DNA of 7,745 nucleotides, taken from positions 1 to 7,745 of the forward strand of contig CAIYPH010000381.1 in assembly GCA_903928045.1 (NCBI GenBank), read 5' to 3'. Below the pieces are notes generated by a model. The model searched no databases, was not told where the DNA came from, and worked only from the letters and a program-made list of their open reading frames with translations. Made by a program: the position numbers and the translations under genes. Shown here piece by piece: positions 1 through 6,900 of this stretch (the first letter of the stretch is position 1; the number at the start of each line of letters is the position of its first letter). The DNA is from an uncultured Rhodospirillales bacterium. Its GTDB lineage: Bacteria; Pseudomonadota; Alphaproteobacteria; Acetobacterales; Acetobacteraceae.

Positions 1-274
1 CGAGCTCGCCCAGGGCCGCGTTGCCAAGACCTCCGATGGGGTGAAGGACGGCGATGCAGTGAAGGTTAAGGTCATCGGCTTCGATGACCGCGGCAAGGTG
101 AAGCTGTCCATGCGCGTGGTCGACCAGGCCACCGGCGAGGACATCTCCGACAAGGTCGGCCCCAAGGGCGGCGATCGCGAGGGCGGCGGCGAAGGCCGCG
201 AACGCGGCGGCCGTGATCGGGATCGTGGTCCTCGCCGCGAGCGTGGCGACGGCGGCGAGCAGCCGGCGTCCTGA
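1..274 (+). CDS. pnp: Polyribonucleotide nucleotidyltransferase (PNPase), C-terminal end, partial
   Basis: This is the 3' end of the gene for PNPase, the phosphorolytic 3'-to-5' exoribonuclease that degrades mRNA in the cytoplasm, often together with RNase E. The reading frame is open from base 2 and stops with TGA at 272-274; the start lies outside the window. The visible part starts in the C-terminal S1 RNA-binding domain. The segments [20 protein letters not shown] and [11 protein letters not shown] are a close match to the end of the PNPase S1 domain as I know it. After it comes a tail of about 40 residues very rich in Arg, Gly, Asp and Glu (runs such as [16 protein letters not shown]), low in complexity and probably disordered, as is common in alphaproteobacterial PNPases. 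The KH domain and both catalytic RNase PH domains are not in the window. An AT-rich inverted repeat begins 22 nt after the stop and is the likely terminator. Another S1 protein such as ribosomal protein S1 is less likely because of the [10 protein letters not shown] signature and the ending. Confidence 0.9.
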   Translation, partial: ELAQGRVAKTSDGVKDGDAVKVKVIGFDDRGKVKLSMRVVDQATGEDISDKVGPKGGDREGGGEGRERGGRDRDRGPRRERGDGGEQPAS

Positions 275-296
275 GGGCAGGCAATCGCAGGACGGC

Positions 297-433
297 AAGG
301 AAGCGGTTCTTTTTTGAAAAAAAGAACCAAAAAACTTTCATCCGTTTGGCTTCGTGCTCTCCGCGGAGAGGGCATAGCCAAACGGAATAAAAAGTTTTTG
401 CTTCTTTTTTCAAAAAGAAGCGCCTCCTTCCTT
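297..433. repeat. Two-armed AT-rich intergenic inverted-repeat element (copy 1)
   Basis: This 137-nt element is bounded by AAGGAAG (297-303) and its reverse complement CTTCCTT (427-433). The two arms are diverged inverted copies of one unit. Each arm has an outer AT-rich hairpin (305-328 and 400-421), then an A/T tract containing AAAAACTTT (330-338) opposite AAAGTTTTT (391-399), then TCCGTTTGGCT (341-351) opposite AGCCAAACGGA (376-386). The centre is the perfect palindrome CTCTCCGCGGAGAG (357-370). The element can therefore fold as one long hairpin or as separate arm hairpins. It is far more AT-rich than the genes around it. A single arm of the same unit follows minE at 3897. The short open frames it creates on both strands (Lys/Phe/Ser-rich) look spurious. 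No clear flanking target-site duplication is visible, so calling it a mobile element would be inference. Confidence 0.85.
330..410. terminator. Probable bidirectional intrinsic terminator after pnp
   Basis: Within the repeat element, an 11-bp perfect stem (TCCGTTTGGCT at 341-351 with AGCCAAACGGA at 376-386) encloses a second GC-rich palindrome (357-370). It is flanked by A tracts on the left and T tracts on the right: TTTTT at 395-399 and TTTTTT at 405-410. The mirror arrangement gives T tracts on the other strand as well, so RNA from either direction would form a GC-rich hairpin followed by U runs. Its position just after the pnp stop fits termination of pnp. The opposite direction has no obvious client gene here. 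The T tract starts a few bases after the stem rather than directly at its foot, so efficiency is uncertain. Confidence 0.6.
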
Positions 434-454
434 CGTCACGCGATTACCTGGAGC

Positions 455-485
455 GGCGGCGGGGTGCCACGTGCACGCCACCGCC
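455..485 (+). other. GC-rich stem-loop upstream of the flavoprotein gene
   Basis: GGCGGCGGGGTG (455-466) can pair with CACGCCACCGCC (474-485) with 10 of 12 positions matched around a 7-nt loop (CCACGTG). It lies 40 nt before the ATG at 526. It could be part of the 5' untranslated region or an operator-like site. Hairpins of this size arise by chance in sequence this GC-rich, so a function is not established. I see no convincing promoter between the repeat and this gene. Confidence 0.3.
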
Positions 486-525
486 GAATCGGCTATGTGA
501 CGACGGGGTGACAAGGCAGGGGACG

Positions 526-1935
526 ATGAAGCCGATCAACGCAATCCGCATGGGCGGAGTGGACGTGCTTCCGCTGGTCGAAGGCGGCAAGGGCGTCGCC
601 GTGTCCAACGGCACCACCGCCGGCCACTGGGCCGCGGGCGGCGGCGCCGGTACGCTCAGCGCCGTCAACGCCGACAGCTACGCCGCCGATGGCAGCATCA
701 TCCCGCAGACCTATCATGGCCGCACCCGCCGCGAGCGACATGAGGAGCTGATCGAATACGGCATCAAGGGTGGCATCGCCCAGGCCCAGCGCGCCCATGA
801 GATATCCGGCGGCCGCGGCCGCATCCATGCCAACGTGCTGTGGGAAATGGGCGGCGCCGAGCGCGTAGCGCACGGCATTCTCGAGGGCGCCAAGGGCCTC
901 ATCCACGGCATCACTTGCGGCGCAGGCATGCCCTACCGCCTCGCCGACATCGCCGCCAAGTTCAACGTCCACTACTACCCCATCATCTCCTCCGGCCGCG
1001 CCTTCGGCGCCCTGTGGAAGCGCGCCTACCACAAGGCCTCCGAGCTGCTTGGCGGCGTCGTCTACGAAGACCCCTGGCTCGCCGGCGGCCATAACGGCCT
1101 CTCCAACGGCGAGGACCCGCAGAAGCCAGAGGACCCATTCCCCCGCGTTCTCGCCTTGCGCAAGGTGATGCGAGACTTCGGCCTCGGCGAAACCCCCATC
1201 ATCATGGCCGGCGGCGTCTGGTGGCTTGAGGAATGGGAGCACTGGATCGACAACCCCGAGCTCGGCCCCATCGCCTTCCAGTTCGGCACCCGCCCCCTGC
1301 TGACCCAGGAAAGCCCGATCGGCGAGACCTGGAAGAAGCGCCTGCTCACCCTCAAGGAGGGCGACGTCTTCCTGAACCGCTTCAGCCCCACCGGTTTCTA
1401 CTCATCGGCGGTCAACAACGCCTTCATCGGCGAGCTGCGCGGCCGCAACGAGCGCCAGGTCGCCTTCACCATGGAGCCGGTCGGCGAACACCAGGCCGAA
1501 TTTGGCGTCGGCCCGCGCAAGCGCATCGTCTACCTCACCCCCACCGACCGCGACCGCGCGCTCGCCTGGGAGGGGATGGGCTTCACCGAAGCGCTCCGTA
1601 CCCCCGACAGCACGCTCATCTTCGTCACCCCCGACAAGGGCCGCGAAATCCTCGCCGACCAGGTCAACTGCATGGGCTGCCTCAGCCAGTGCCGCTTTTC
1701 CAACTGGTCACAGCACACGCCCGACCACACCAACGGTAAAAAGGCCGACCCGCGCAGCTTCTGCATCCAGAAGACCCTGCAGGACGTGGCGCATACCGAC
1801 TCGGCCGACGCGCTGGAAAACAACCTCATGTTCTCCGGCCACAACGCCTATCGCTTCGGCCAGGACCCGTTCTACAGCAACGGCTTCGTGCCCACCGTGC
1901 GCCAGTTGGTCGACCGAATCCTCACCGGGCGCTGA
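526..1935 (+). CDS. NPD/nitronate monooxygenase-family FMN flavoprotein with C-terminal cysteine cluster
   Basis: This 469-aa protein belongs to the 2-nitropropane dioxygenase / nitronate monooxygenase superfamily, which are FMN-dependent TIM-barrel enzymes that oxidise alkyl nitronates or act as NAD(P)H-dependent flavin oxidoreductases. The motif AGGHNG (residues 186-191) matches the conserved AGGHxG motif whose histidine (H189 here) is the catalytic base in characterised nitronate monooxygenases. IIMAGGVWW (AGG at 228-230) fits the FMN phosphate-binding loop, and FGTRPLLTQES fits the GTRxxxTxES motif. The protein is about 100 residues longer than typical nitronate monooxygenases. The extra C-terminal part carries NCMGCLSQCRFSNW (Cys382, 385, 389) and FCIQKTL (Cys413), a possible Fe-S or zinc site. 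No signal peptide is seen, so it is probably cytosolic. I chose ATG 526, which has AAGG and AGGGGA upstream; GTG 508 would add six residues. The true substrate is unknown. It has its own flanking non-coding regions and is probably a single-gene transcript. Confidence 0.8.
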   Translation: MKPINAIRMGGVDVLPLVEGGKGVAVSNGTTAGHWAAGGGAGTLSAVNADSYAADGSIIPQTYHGRTRRERHEELIEYGIKGGIAQAQRAHEISGGRGRIHANVLWEMGGAERVAHGILEGAKGLIHGITCGAGMPYRLADIAAKFNVHYYPIISSGRAFGALWKRAYHKASELLGGVVYEDPWLAGGHNGLSNGEDPQKPEDPFPRVLALRKVMRDFGLGETPIIMAGGVWWLEEWEHWIDNPELGPIAFQFGTRPLLTQESPIGETWKKRLLTLKEGDVFLNRFSPTGFYSSAVNNAFIGELRGRNERQVAFTMEPVGEHQAEFGVGPRKRIVYLTPTDRDRALAWEGMGFTEALRTPDSTLIFVTPDKGREILADQVNCMGCLSQCRFSNWSQHTPDHTNGKKADPRSFCIQKTLQDVAHTDSADALENNLMFSGHNAYRFGQDPFYSNGFVPTVRQLVDRILTGR

Positions 1936-1937
1936 CA

Positions 1938-1967
1938 GCCGTCGAGTCGTCCTTGCGACTTGGCGGT
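1938..1967 (+). terminator. Strong stem-loop directly after the flavoprotein stop codon
   Basis: The RNA from 1938-1949 (GCCGTCGAGTCG) can pair with 1956-1967 (CGACTTGGCGGT) to form a continuous 12-bp stem, nine Watson-Crick and three G-U pairs, closed by the 6-nt loop TCCTTG. It starts two bases after the TGA at 1933-1935, so it could end or stabilise that transcript. There is no T tract behind it, so a classical intrinsic terminator is not shown; a 3'-end stabilising hairpin or a Rho-linked end is equally possible. It is also the first of four stem-loops leading to minC. Confidence 0.45.
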
Positions 1968-1985
1968 CTCCCTATCCATAGGGGG
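1968..1985 (+). other. Palindromic site / short hairpin in the minC leader
   Basis: CCCTAT (1970-1975) and ATAGGG (1978-1983) are perfect inverted repeats separated by CC, extended by C1968-G1985 and a T-G pair. At DNA level this is an operator-like palindrome; in RNA it makes a 7-bp stem with a 4-nt loop. It directly abuts the preceding stem-loop. No protein that would bind it is identifiable here. Confidence 0.3.
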
Positions 1986-2009
1986 TCCGAATCGAGGATA
2001 TCCACAACA

Positions 2010-2046
2010 TCTTGCGTCTCCGCGTCGGTTTGGCGTTGACGCAAGA
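2010..2046 (+). promoter_or_regulatory. 9-bp inverted repeat with an alternative partner in the minC leader
   Basis: TCTTGCGTC (2010-2018) is perfectly complementary to GACGCAAGA (2038-2046). The loop contains a second copy of GCGTC (2022-2026) that could compete for the same GACGC (2038-2042), so two mutually exclusive hairpins are possible. It is 48 nt upstream of the minC start. A role as an attenuator, a leader structure or a protein-binding site is inference. Confidence 0.35.
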
Positions 2047-2056
2047 GGGGGGCGGC

Positions 2057-2075
2057 GGCACCCTGGCGGGGTGCC
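2057..2075 (+). promoter_or_regulatory. 7-bp GC hairpin just upstream of minC
   Basis: GGCACCC (2057-2063) pairs perfectly with GGGTGCC (2069-2075) around the 5-nt loop TGGCG. It ends 19 nt before the minC ATG. No good Shine-Dalgarno sequence lies between it and the ATG; the nearest purine run is GAGGGGGG at 2045-2052, which sits just before and partly overlaps the structured part. The hairpin could therefore influence minC translation, but this is inferred from position only. Confidence 0.35.
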
Positions 2076-2094
2076 CAGCGATACCACCCCTCAG

Positions 2095-2802
2095 ATGCAG
2101 ATCCGAATCCGCGGCCGTTCCTTCATGGCCTTCGTCGTGCTGCCCGAGGCGCCGCTCAGCCCCTGGCTCGCCGCCCTGCGCGGGCAAATCGCCAAGGCCC
2201 CAGGCTTCTTCAACGCCCGCCCGGTGATCGTCGATTTCGCCCATCTCTCCCCGGGCACCGAGGGCGTGGCCACGCTGCTGACCGATATCGAGGCGCTCGG
2301 CATCACCGTGATCGACGTCGAGAACATCGGCGACATCCCCTGTGCCGCCCCGTTCCGCCGCCATCTCCTCGGCGGCCGCCCCACCGGCGCCGTCGAAATC
2401 AAGCCCACCGCGCGGCCCGCGCCCGAAACCGCCAACGCGCCAGCCGCCGCCGTGCCGTCCGACACCGGCGCCACCCCCGGCCTCATCGTCGAGGACCACG
2501 TCCGCTCCGGCCAGTCCGTCCTCTTCCCCAAGGGCGACGTCACCGTCCTCGGCTCGGTCTCCTCGGGCGCCGAGATCCTCGCTGGCGGCTCCATCCACAT
2601 CTATGGCGCGCTCCGCGGCCGCGCGTTGGCCGGCGCCCAGGGTTTCGCCCGCGCCCGCATTTTCTGCCGCAAGTTGGAGGCCGAACTCGTCTCCATCGAC
2701 GGCTTCTACATGACGGCCGAGGACATGCCCTCCGATCTGCGCGGCGCCGCCGTGCAGATCGGCCTCGAGGGCGGCCGCATCACCATCGCACAACAGCGCT
2801 AG
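2095..2802 (+). CDS. minC: Septum site-determining protein MinC
   Basis: MinC (235 aa; E. coli MinC is 231) inhibits FtsZ polymerisation at the poles when recruited to the membrane by MinD. The N-terminal FtsZ-inhibiting domain covers about residues 1-103, starting QIRIRGRSFMAFVV. A Pro/Ala-rich linker follows (about 104-128). The C-terminal beta-helix domain (about 129-235) mediates dimerisation and MinD binding. It carries RSGQ at 137-140, equivalent to the MinD-binding RSGQ of E. coli MinC, and the family motifs ILAGGSIHIYGALRGRALAG (161-180) and IDGFYM near the end. The frame is open upstream to 1960, but homology begins at the chosen ATG; GTG 2071 is the only other reasonable start. There is no strong ribosome-binding site, in contrast to minD. 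It is the first gene of a tight minCDE operon, with 17 nt between its TAG and the minD ATG. Confidence 0.93.
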   Translation: MQIRIRGRSFMAFVVLPEAPLSPWLAALRGQIAKAPGFFNARPVIVDFAHLSPGTEGVATLLTDIEALGITVIDVENIGDIPCAAPFRRHLLGGRPTGAVEIKPTARPAPETANAPAAAVPSDTGATPGLIVEDHVRSGQSVLFPKGDVTVLGSVSSGAEILAGGSIHIYGALRGRALAGAQGFARARIFCRKLEAELVSIDGFYMTAEDMPSDLRGAAVQIGLEGGRITIAQQR

Positions 2803-2805
2803 GCT

Positions 2806-2814
2806 GGAGGAGGA
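2806..2814 (+). promoter_or_regulatory. Strong ribosome-binding site of minD
   Basis: GGAGGAGGA lies 5 nt before the minD ATG (2820) and just after the minC TAG (2800-2802). It is by far the best Shine-Dalgarno match in the operon, which would favour high MinD synthesis relative to MinC. Confidence 0.75.
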
Positions 2815-2819
2815 ACATC

Positions 2820-3635
2820 ATGGCCAAAGTCGTCGTGGTCACATCGGGCAAAGGGGGCGTCGGCAAAACCACCTCCACCGCCGCGATCGGGGCCGCACTG
2901 GCGCAGACCGGCGCGAAAGTCGTCGTCGTCGATTTTGACGTCGGCCTGCGCAACCTCGATCTCGTCATGGGCGCCGAACGCCGCGTGGTGTTCGATCTCA
3001 TCAACGTCATCCAGGGCGACGCCAAGCTCCACCAGGCCCTCATCCGCGACAAGCGCCTGGAGAACCTCTCCATCCTCCCCGCCTCGCAAACCCGCGACAA
3101 GGACGCGCTGACCACCGACGGCGTCGAGAAAGTCATTGCCGAACTCCGCGAGAAGTTCGACTGGATCCTCTGCGACAGCCCCGCCGGCATCGAACGCGGC
3201 CCCGCCATGGCCATGCACCACGCCGACATCGCCATCGTCGTCACCAACCCCGAAGTCTCCTCCGTGCGCGACAGCGACCGCATCATCGGGCTGCTCGACA
3301 GCAAGACCGAGCGCGCCCAGCGTGGCGAGCGCGTCGAGAAACACCTCCTGCTCACCCGGTATGACCCCGTCCGCGCCGCCCGCGGTGACATGCTCAAGGT
3401 CGAGGACGTCCTGGACATCCTCTCCATCCCCCTCCTCGGCATCATCCCCGAAAGCCAGGAAGTCCTGAAGGCCTCCAACGTCGGCGTCCCCGTCACCCTC
3501 AACAACCCCGAAACCGCCCCCGCCCGCGCCTACCAGGACGCCGTGCGCCGCCTCCTCGGCGAAAAGCTCGACATCGTCATCCCCCAGGAGCGCCGCTCCT
3601 TCGTCGATCGCCTGTTCGGCCGGAGGGTGGCGTGA
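2820..3635 (+). CDS. minD: Septum site-determining ATPase MinD
   Basis: MinD (271 aa) is the membrane-cycling ParA/MinD-family ATPase that binds MinC and MinE and oscillates or forms a gradient in the cell. The deviant Walker A motif is [10 protein letters not shown] at 9-18, with signature Lys11 and catalytic/binding Lys16 as in E. coli. Asp38 and Asp40 lie in [13 protein letters not shown]. The Walker B/switch II region is [10 protein letters not shown] (118-127, Asp119), and [13 protein letters not shown] matches the family. The C-terminus [12 protein letters not shown] is the amphipathic membrane-targeting helix with basic and aromatic residues. Length and all motifs are complete, so the protein should be active. 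The ATG has a strong Shine-Dalgarno sequence, and the stop TGA overlaps the minE start by 4 nt. Confidence 0.97.
   Translation: MAKVVVVTSGKGGVGKTTSTAAIGAALAQTGAKVVVVDFDVGLRNLDLVMGAERRVVFDLINVIQGDAKLHQALIRDKRLENLSILPASQTRDKDALTTDGVEKVIAELREKFDWILCDSPAGIERGPAMAMHHADIAIVVTNPEVSSVRDSDRIIGLLDSKTERAQRGERVEKHLLLTRYDPVRAARGDMLKVEDVLDILSIPLLGIIPESQEVLKASNVGVPVTLNNPETAPARAYQDAVRRLLGEKLDIVIPQERRSFVDRLFGRRVA
3622..3627 (+). promoter_or_regulatory. Ribosome-binding site of minE inside minD
   Basis: GGAGGG lies 4 nt before the GTG start of minE at 3632, within the last codons of minD. It supports the GTG start and the 4-nt GTGA overlap. Confidence 0.6.
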
Positions 3636-3895
3636 GCATTTTCCAGTTCTTCCGCCGCAAGCCCACCGCCAGCGTCGCGCGCGACCGCCTGCAGATCCTG
3701 CTCGCCCATGAGCGCTCCACCTTCGGCAAGTCGGACCTCATCGCCCGCCTCCAGGAGGAAATCCTCGCCGTCATCCGCCGCCACCTCGATATCGACCCCG
3801 ACAAGGTCCAGATCAAGCTTGACCGCGGCAACCACGTCTCCACCCTCGAAATCGACGTCGAAGTGCCGCTGACGCCGGCGGAGCGGGTCGCCTAG
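3632..3895 (+). CDS. minE: Cell division topological specificity factor MinE
   Basis: MinE (87 aa; E. coli 88) stimulates MinD ATPase activity, displaces MinC and restricts division inhibition to the poles. The N-terminal membrane-targeting segment SIFQFFRRK (2-10) is followed by the anti-MinCD helix/strand [15 protein letters not shown] (15-29), equivalent to the KERLQIIVAERR segment of E. coli. The C-terminal dimerising topological-specificity domain (about 35-85) contains [13 protein letters not shown] and LEIDVEVPL. The start is GTG, overlapping the minD stop as GTGA, which implies translational coupling that keeps MinE and MinD in balance. The TAG at 3893-3895 is followed after a single base by the AT-rich repeat. 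Confidence 0.95.
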   Translation: MSIFQFFRRKPTASVARDRLQILLAHERSTFGKSDLIARLQEEILAVIRRHLDIDPDKVQIKLDRGNHVSTLEIDVEVPLTPAERVA

Positions 3896-3896
3896 C

Positions 3897-3983
3897 AAGG
3901 AAGCGAGCGCTTCTTTTTTGAAAAAAGAAGCAAAAAACTTTTATCCGTTTGGCTCCGTCCCTCTCTCGCTCCCGCGGGAGAGG
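3897..3983. repeat. One-armed AT-rich intergenic repeat (copy 2) between convergent genes
   Basis: This is a single arm of the unit seen twice, in inverted orientation, at 297-433. In order it has AAGGAAGCG (3897-3905, identical to 297-305), an AT-rich hairpin (3909-3931), an AAAAAACTTTTATCC tract, CCGTTTGGCT (3945-3954), and the GC palindrome CTCCCGCGGGAG (3969-3980). It matches the reverse complement of the right arm of copy 1 more closely than the left arm. It begins one base after the minE stop and ends at the stop codon of the convergent kinase gene, filling the whole gap. The second arm is missing. It is markedly more AT-rich than the genes on either side. Confidence 0.85.
3909..3931. 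terminator. AT-rich hairpin between minE and the convergent kinase gene
   Basis: GCTTCTTTTTT (3909-3919) and AAAAAAGAAGC (3921-3931) form a perfect inverted repeat around one base, next to an A6 run (3932-3937 region) that reads as U6 on the minus strand. For kinase transcripts the order is GC palindrome, then a T6 tract, then this hairpin with another T6; for minE the T-rich stem itself comes first. It sits at the shared 3' end of two convergent units, so bidirectional termination is plausible but not classical in form. Confidence 0.45.
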
Positions 3984-6900
3984 TCACGCCGCCGGCAGGA
4001 TCACCTCGAACACCGCGCCGCCCTCCGCATTGGCCGCCGTGATCGTGCCCCCCAGTTCCATCACCGCGCCGAACACCAGCGACAGCCCGAGCCCGGTGCC
4101 CTTGCCCGGCGGCTTCGTGGTGAAGAACGGCTCGAACAGCCGCGGCAGCGCCGCCGGCGGAATCCCGCCCGCCTGGTCCTTCACCCGCAACACCACCTGG
4201 CCGTCCCGCACCGTCGCCGAGATATCGACCACCCGCGCCTGCCCCTCGCCATAGGCGTCCACCGCGTTGGAGATCAGGTTGATCAGCACCATCTCCATCG
4301 GAATCGGCGCCCCCATCACGTCCGGCAGATCCTCCGGCAACGCGCACCGCACCTCGCACCCCATAAGTTTCGACTGCATCAACTCAAGCGCGCGATCCAG
4401 CGCCACCCGCCACCCCAGCGGATGCGCCGGCGCATGCTCGTTGCGCGCGAAGATCCGCATATGGTCGATCAGCTTGGCCGCCCGCTCCACCTGGCCCATG
4501 ATCCGCCCCACCCTCTCCGCCGCCTGCGCCACCTCCGGCGGCGTGCGCGCCAGCAGCAGCCCGGCGTTCTGCGCGGTGAAGCTGATGGTGGTCAGCGGCT
4601 GATTGAGCTCATGCGCCAGTCCCGTCGCCATTTCGCCGAGCGTCACCAGCGTGGTGAGGTGCTGGCGGCGCAATTCGTTCTGCTTCTCCTGCGTCACGTC
4701 GGAGAGATACCCCACCACCTCCAGCATCTCGCCCTGCCGCCGCGTGACGCGCACGCTGTTGCGCACCCAGCGGGTCGCGCCGCCCAGCCCGGGGCAGGCG
4801 AAATCCGCGCTGCTCGCGGCGTCGTCGGCCAGCGCCCGCATGGCCGCCACCGGCTCCTTTGCGCCAATCACCTCCGCCAGCGCCGCCGGCCCGCCATCCC
4901 GCCCGGCGATTTCGCCCAGAATCCGCGCGCTTTCGCCAACCACGTCGACGATCTCCACCATCTCCCCCTGCAGCCGCGCCCGGTACAGCAGTCCCGGCCC
5001 CAACCGCGCCGCGTCACTCAGGCGCTCCTCCGCCGCCCGCAACCGCCCGCGATCCGTCTCGATCCCGATCGCCAGCCCGATCTCCTCCGCCAACCGCTCG
5101 AACACCGCGAGCACCGCGGGCTGGAACATGTCCGTCTCGCCGCCATACACCAGCACCGCGCCAACCACCTCGCCACCCACCACGCAGGGCGTCGTCACGC
5201 TTGAGCGGATACCGAACGCCGCCGCCCGCTCCCGCCACGCCGCGAACCGCGCGTCGGTCACGATATCGTTGATCACCTCCGGCCTGCCCGAGCGGATCGC
5301 CCGCCCCGTCGGGCCATCGCCCTCGGGCCGCGTCGCGTCCCAGGTGATGCTCAACCCCTCCACATAGCTGCGCCCCGGCCCCGCCGACGCGACAATCCGC
5401 ACCGCCTTGTCCGCGCCATGCTCCGGAATCGCCACACAGGCGAGCACGTATTGCGTGGTGTCGATGATGCCCTCGCACACCCGCTGCATCATGTCCCGCA
5501 GCGACCCCCCGTGCAGCAACACCTCCAGCGCGCGCGAATGGGCATTGAGCGCCCAGTTCATCCGCCGCGCCTCCTCCTCCGCCGCCCGCCGCGCCGTCTC
5601 CGCCACATGCTCGGCGCTGGCATCGTAGAGAAATCCCCCCACATCCAGCGTCCCCTCGTCCAGCGAGGTCGCGCGCAGCACGTCGCGCACCCAGTAGCGC
5701 CGTTCCCCGATGCGCACCCCGAATTCCACCGTCGCGATGCCACCCGGCCCGGCCTGTTGCAGCGCCGCCAGCCGCAGCGTGGCGATGTCCCCCTCGGCAT
5801 GCTCCAGCAGAAAGCCCGGCCGCATCGCCGTCTCCACCGGAACGCCGAACAGCGCCGCCACGCTGGCCGACACGAAATCCACCCTCACCGTGCCATCCCC
5901 GGCCCGATGCAGCTGATAGAACACCCCCGGGATCACCTGCAGCATCCGGTCGATCCGCGCCCGTGCCTCGGCCAGCGCCTGCGTGCTCTCCTGCGCCGCC
6001 GTCACGTCGCGCAGCGTCATGATCACCCGGCGGTTGCCCGAACCATCCTGCTCCGCGACGCTCATCGCCCCCGCCGCCATCCAGAACCGGCTCCCGTCCG
6101 GCCGCATCGCCCGATAGACGGTCTCCATGACCGACCCGCCGCGCACCAACCGCTCCCGCAGCGGCGCGATGCGTGCCTCCTCCTCGGGGGCGGTAAACGT
6201 CCGGGAAAGCCGCCCCACCAGCGCCGCTGGCGCCACGCCGAAAATCTCGCCGGCGCGCCGGTTCGCGTAGGCGACCGTCCCCCCATCCGTGCTGGGATTC
6301 TCCAACACCAGCACCCCGTCCGCCATCTCGTCGATCACCGAGCGGAACCACGCCTCGCGGCCCGCCAGCGCCGCCGCCCGCGCCGCGGCGATACCCGCCC
6401 GCTGGATCAGCAAGATCGCCAGCGCCGCGCCCAAGGCGCTGACGACGATCGCGATATCCAGGTACAGCGTCTCCTGCCACAGCGATGCCGTCACCCCCTC
6501 CATGGCCTGCATCTGCGAGGCGCGGGAGATCCCGACATGCAGCGTCATGTAGCGGCCCGGGATCCGCCGGGTCGCCACATAGCGCGTCACCTGGTCCAGC
6601 GGGCTCGCACCGGCCATCAGCGTGCCACCTTGCATGGCGTTGGCGTGCGGCGCCGCCGGCAGCATGATCCCCACCGGCCTGCCGGGGTAGCGGCGCATCA
6701 GCACCGTCCCGTCGTCGCGCACCAGCAGCACGCTGTCGTCCTCGGCGAGGTCGATCTCCCCGCACAGCCGCGCCAGCATGTTGGTGCGCAGCGACACCAC
6801 CGTCACCGCCCGCAACTGCCGCGCCGCGTCCCGCACCGCCCGCGCGTATTGAATGGTCTGCTCTCCGGTTCCCCGTCCGGTCACCGGCGCCGAGAAATAC

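Noticed and set aside
297..433. Repeat unit as part of a CRISPR array or as an attachment site
   Set aside because: Only two loci 3.5 kb apart, no regular spacers, no tRNA gene, integrase or cas gene; palindromic architecture fits a REP/terminator-like element better.
314..511. Small Lys/Phe/Ser-rich open frames in the repeat elements as possible small proteins or toxins
   Set aside because: They arise on both strands from the A/T tracts of an inverted repeat, run through the terminator-like hairpins and lack Shine-Dalgarno sites.
493..1242. 249-aa minus-strand open frame opposite the flavoprotein gene
   Set aside because: Antisense shadow of a well-supported gene, with low-complexity Ala/Gly/Val sequence.
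1953..1981. Possible sigma-70-type promoter for minC (TTGCGA with CCATAG about 17 nt later)
   Set aside because: Both boxes match poorly and lie inside the stem-loops; not strong enough to annotate.
1960..2094. N-terminal extension of MinC (open frame from 1960)
   Set aside because: The extra 45 residues do not resemble MinC and cover the stem-loop leader; family homology and length fit the ATG at 2095.
3918..5204. 428-aa plus-strand open frame opposite the kinase gene
   Set aside because: It begins inside the AT-rich repeat and continues antisense to the kinase; its Arg/His/Pro-rich composition is typical of a shadow frame in high-GC DNA, and the kinase on the other strand has full family motifs.
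5014..6765. 583-aa minus-strand open frame overlapping the kinase in another frame
   Set aside because: Extremely Gly/Ala/Arg-rich translation without recognisable motifs; explained by the GC bias of the real kinase frame.
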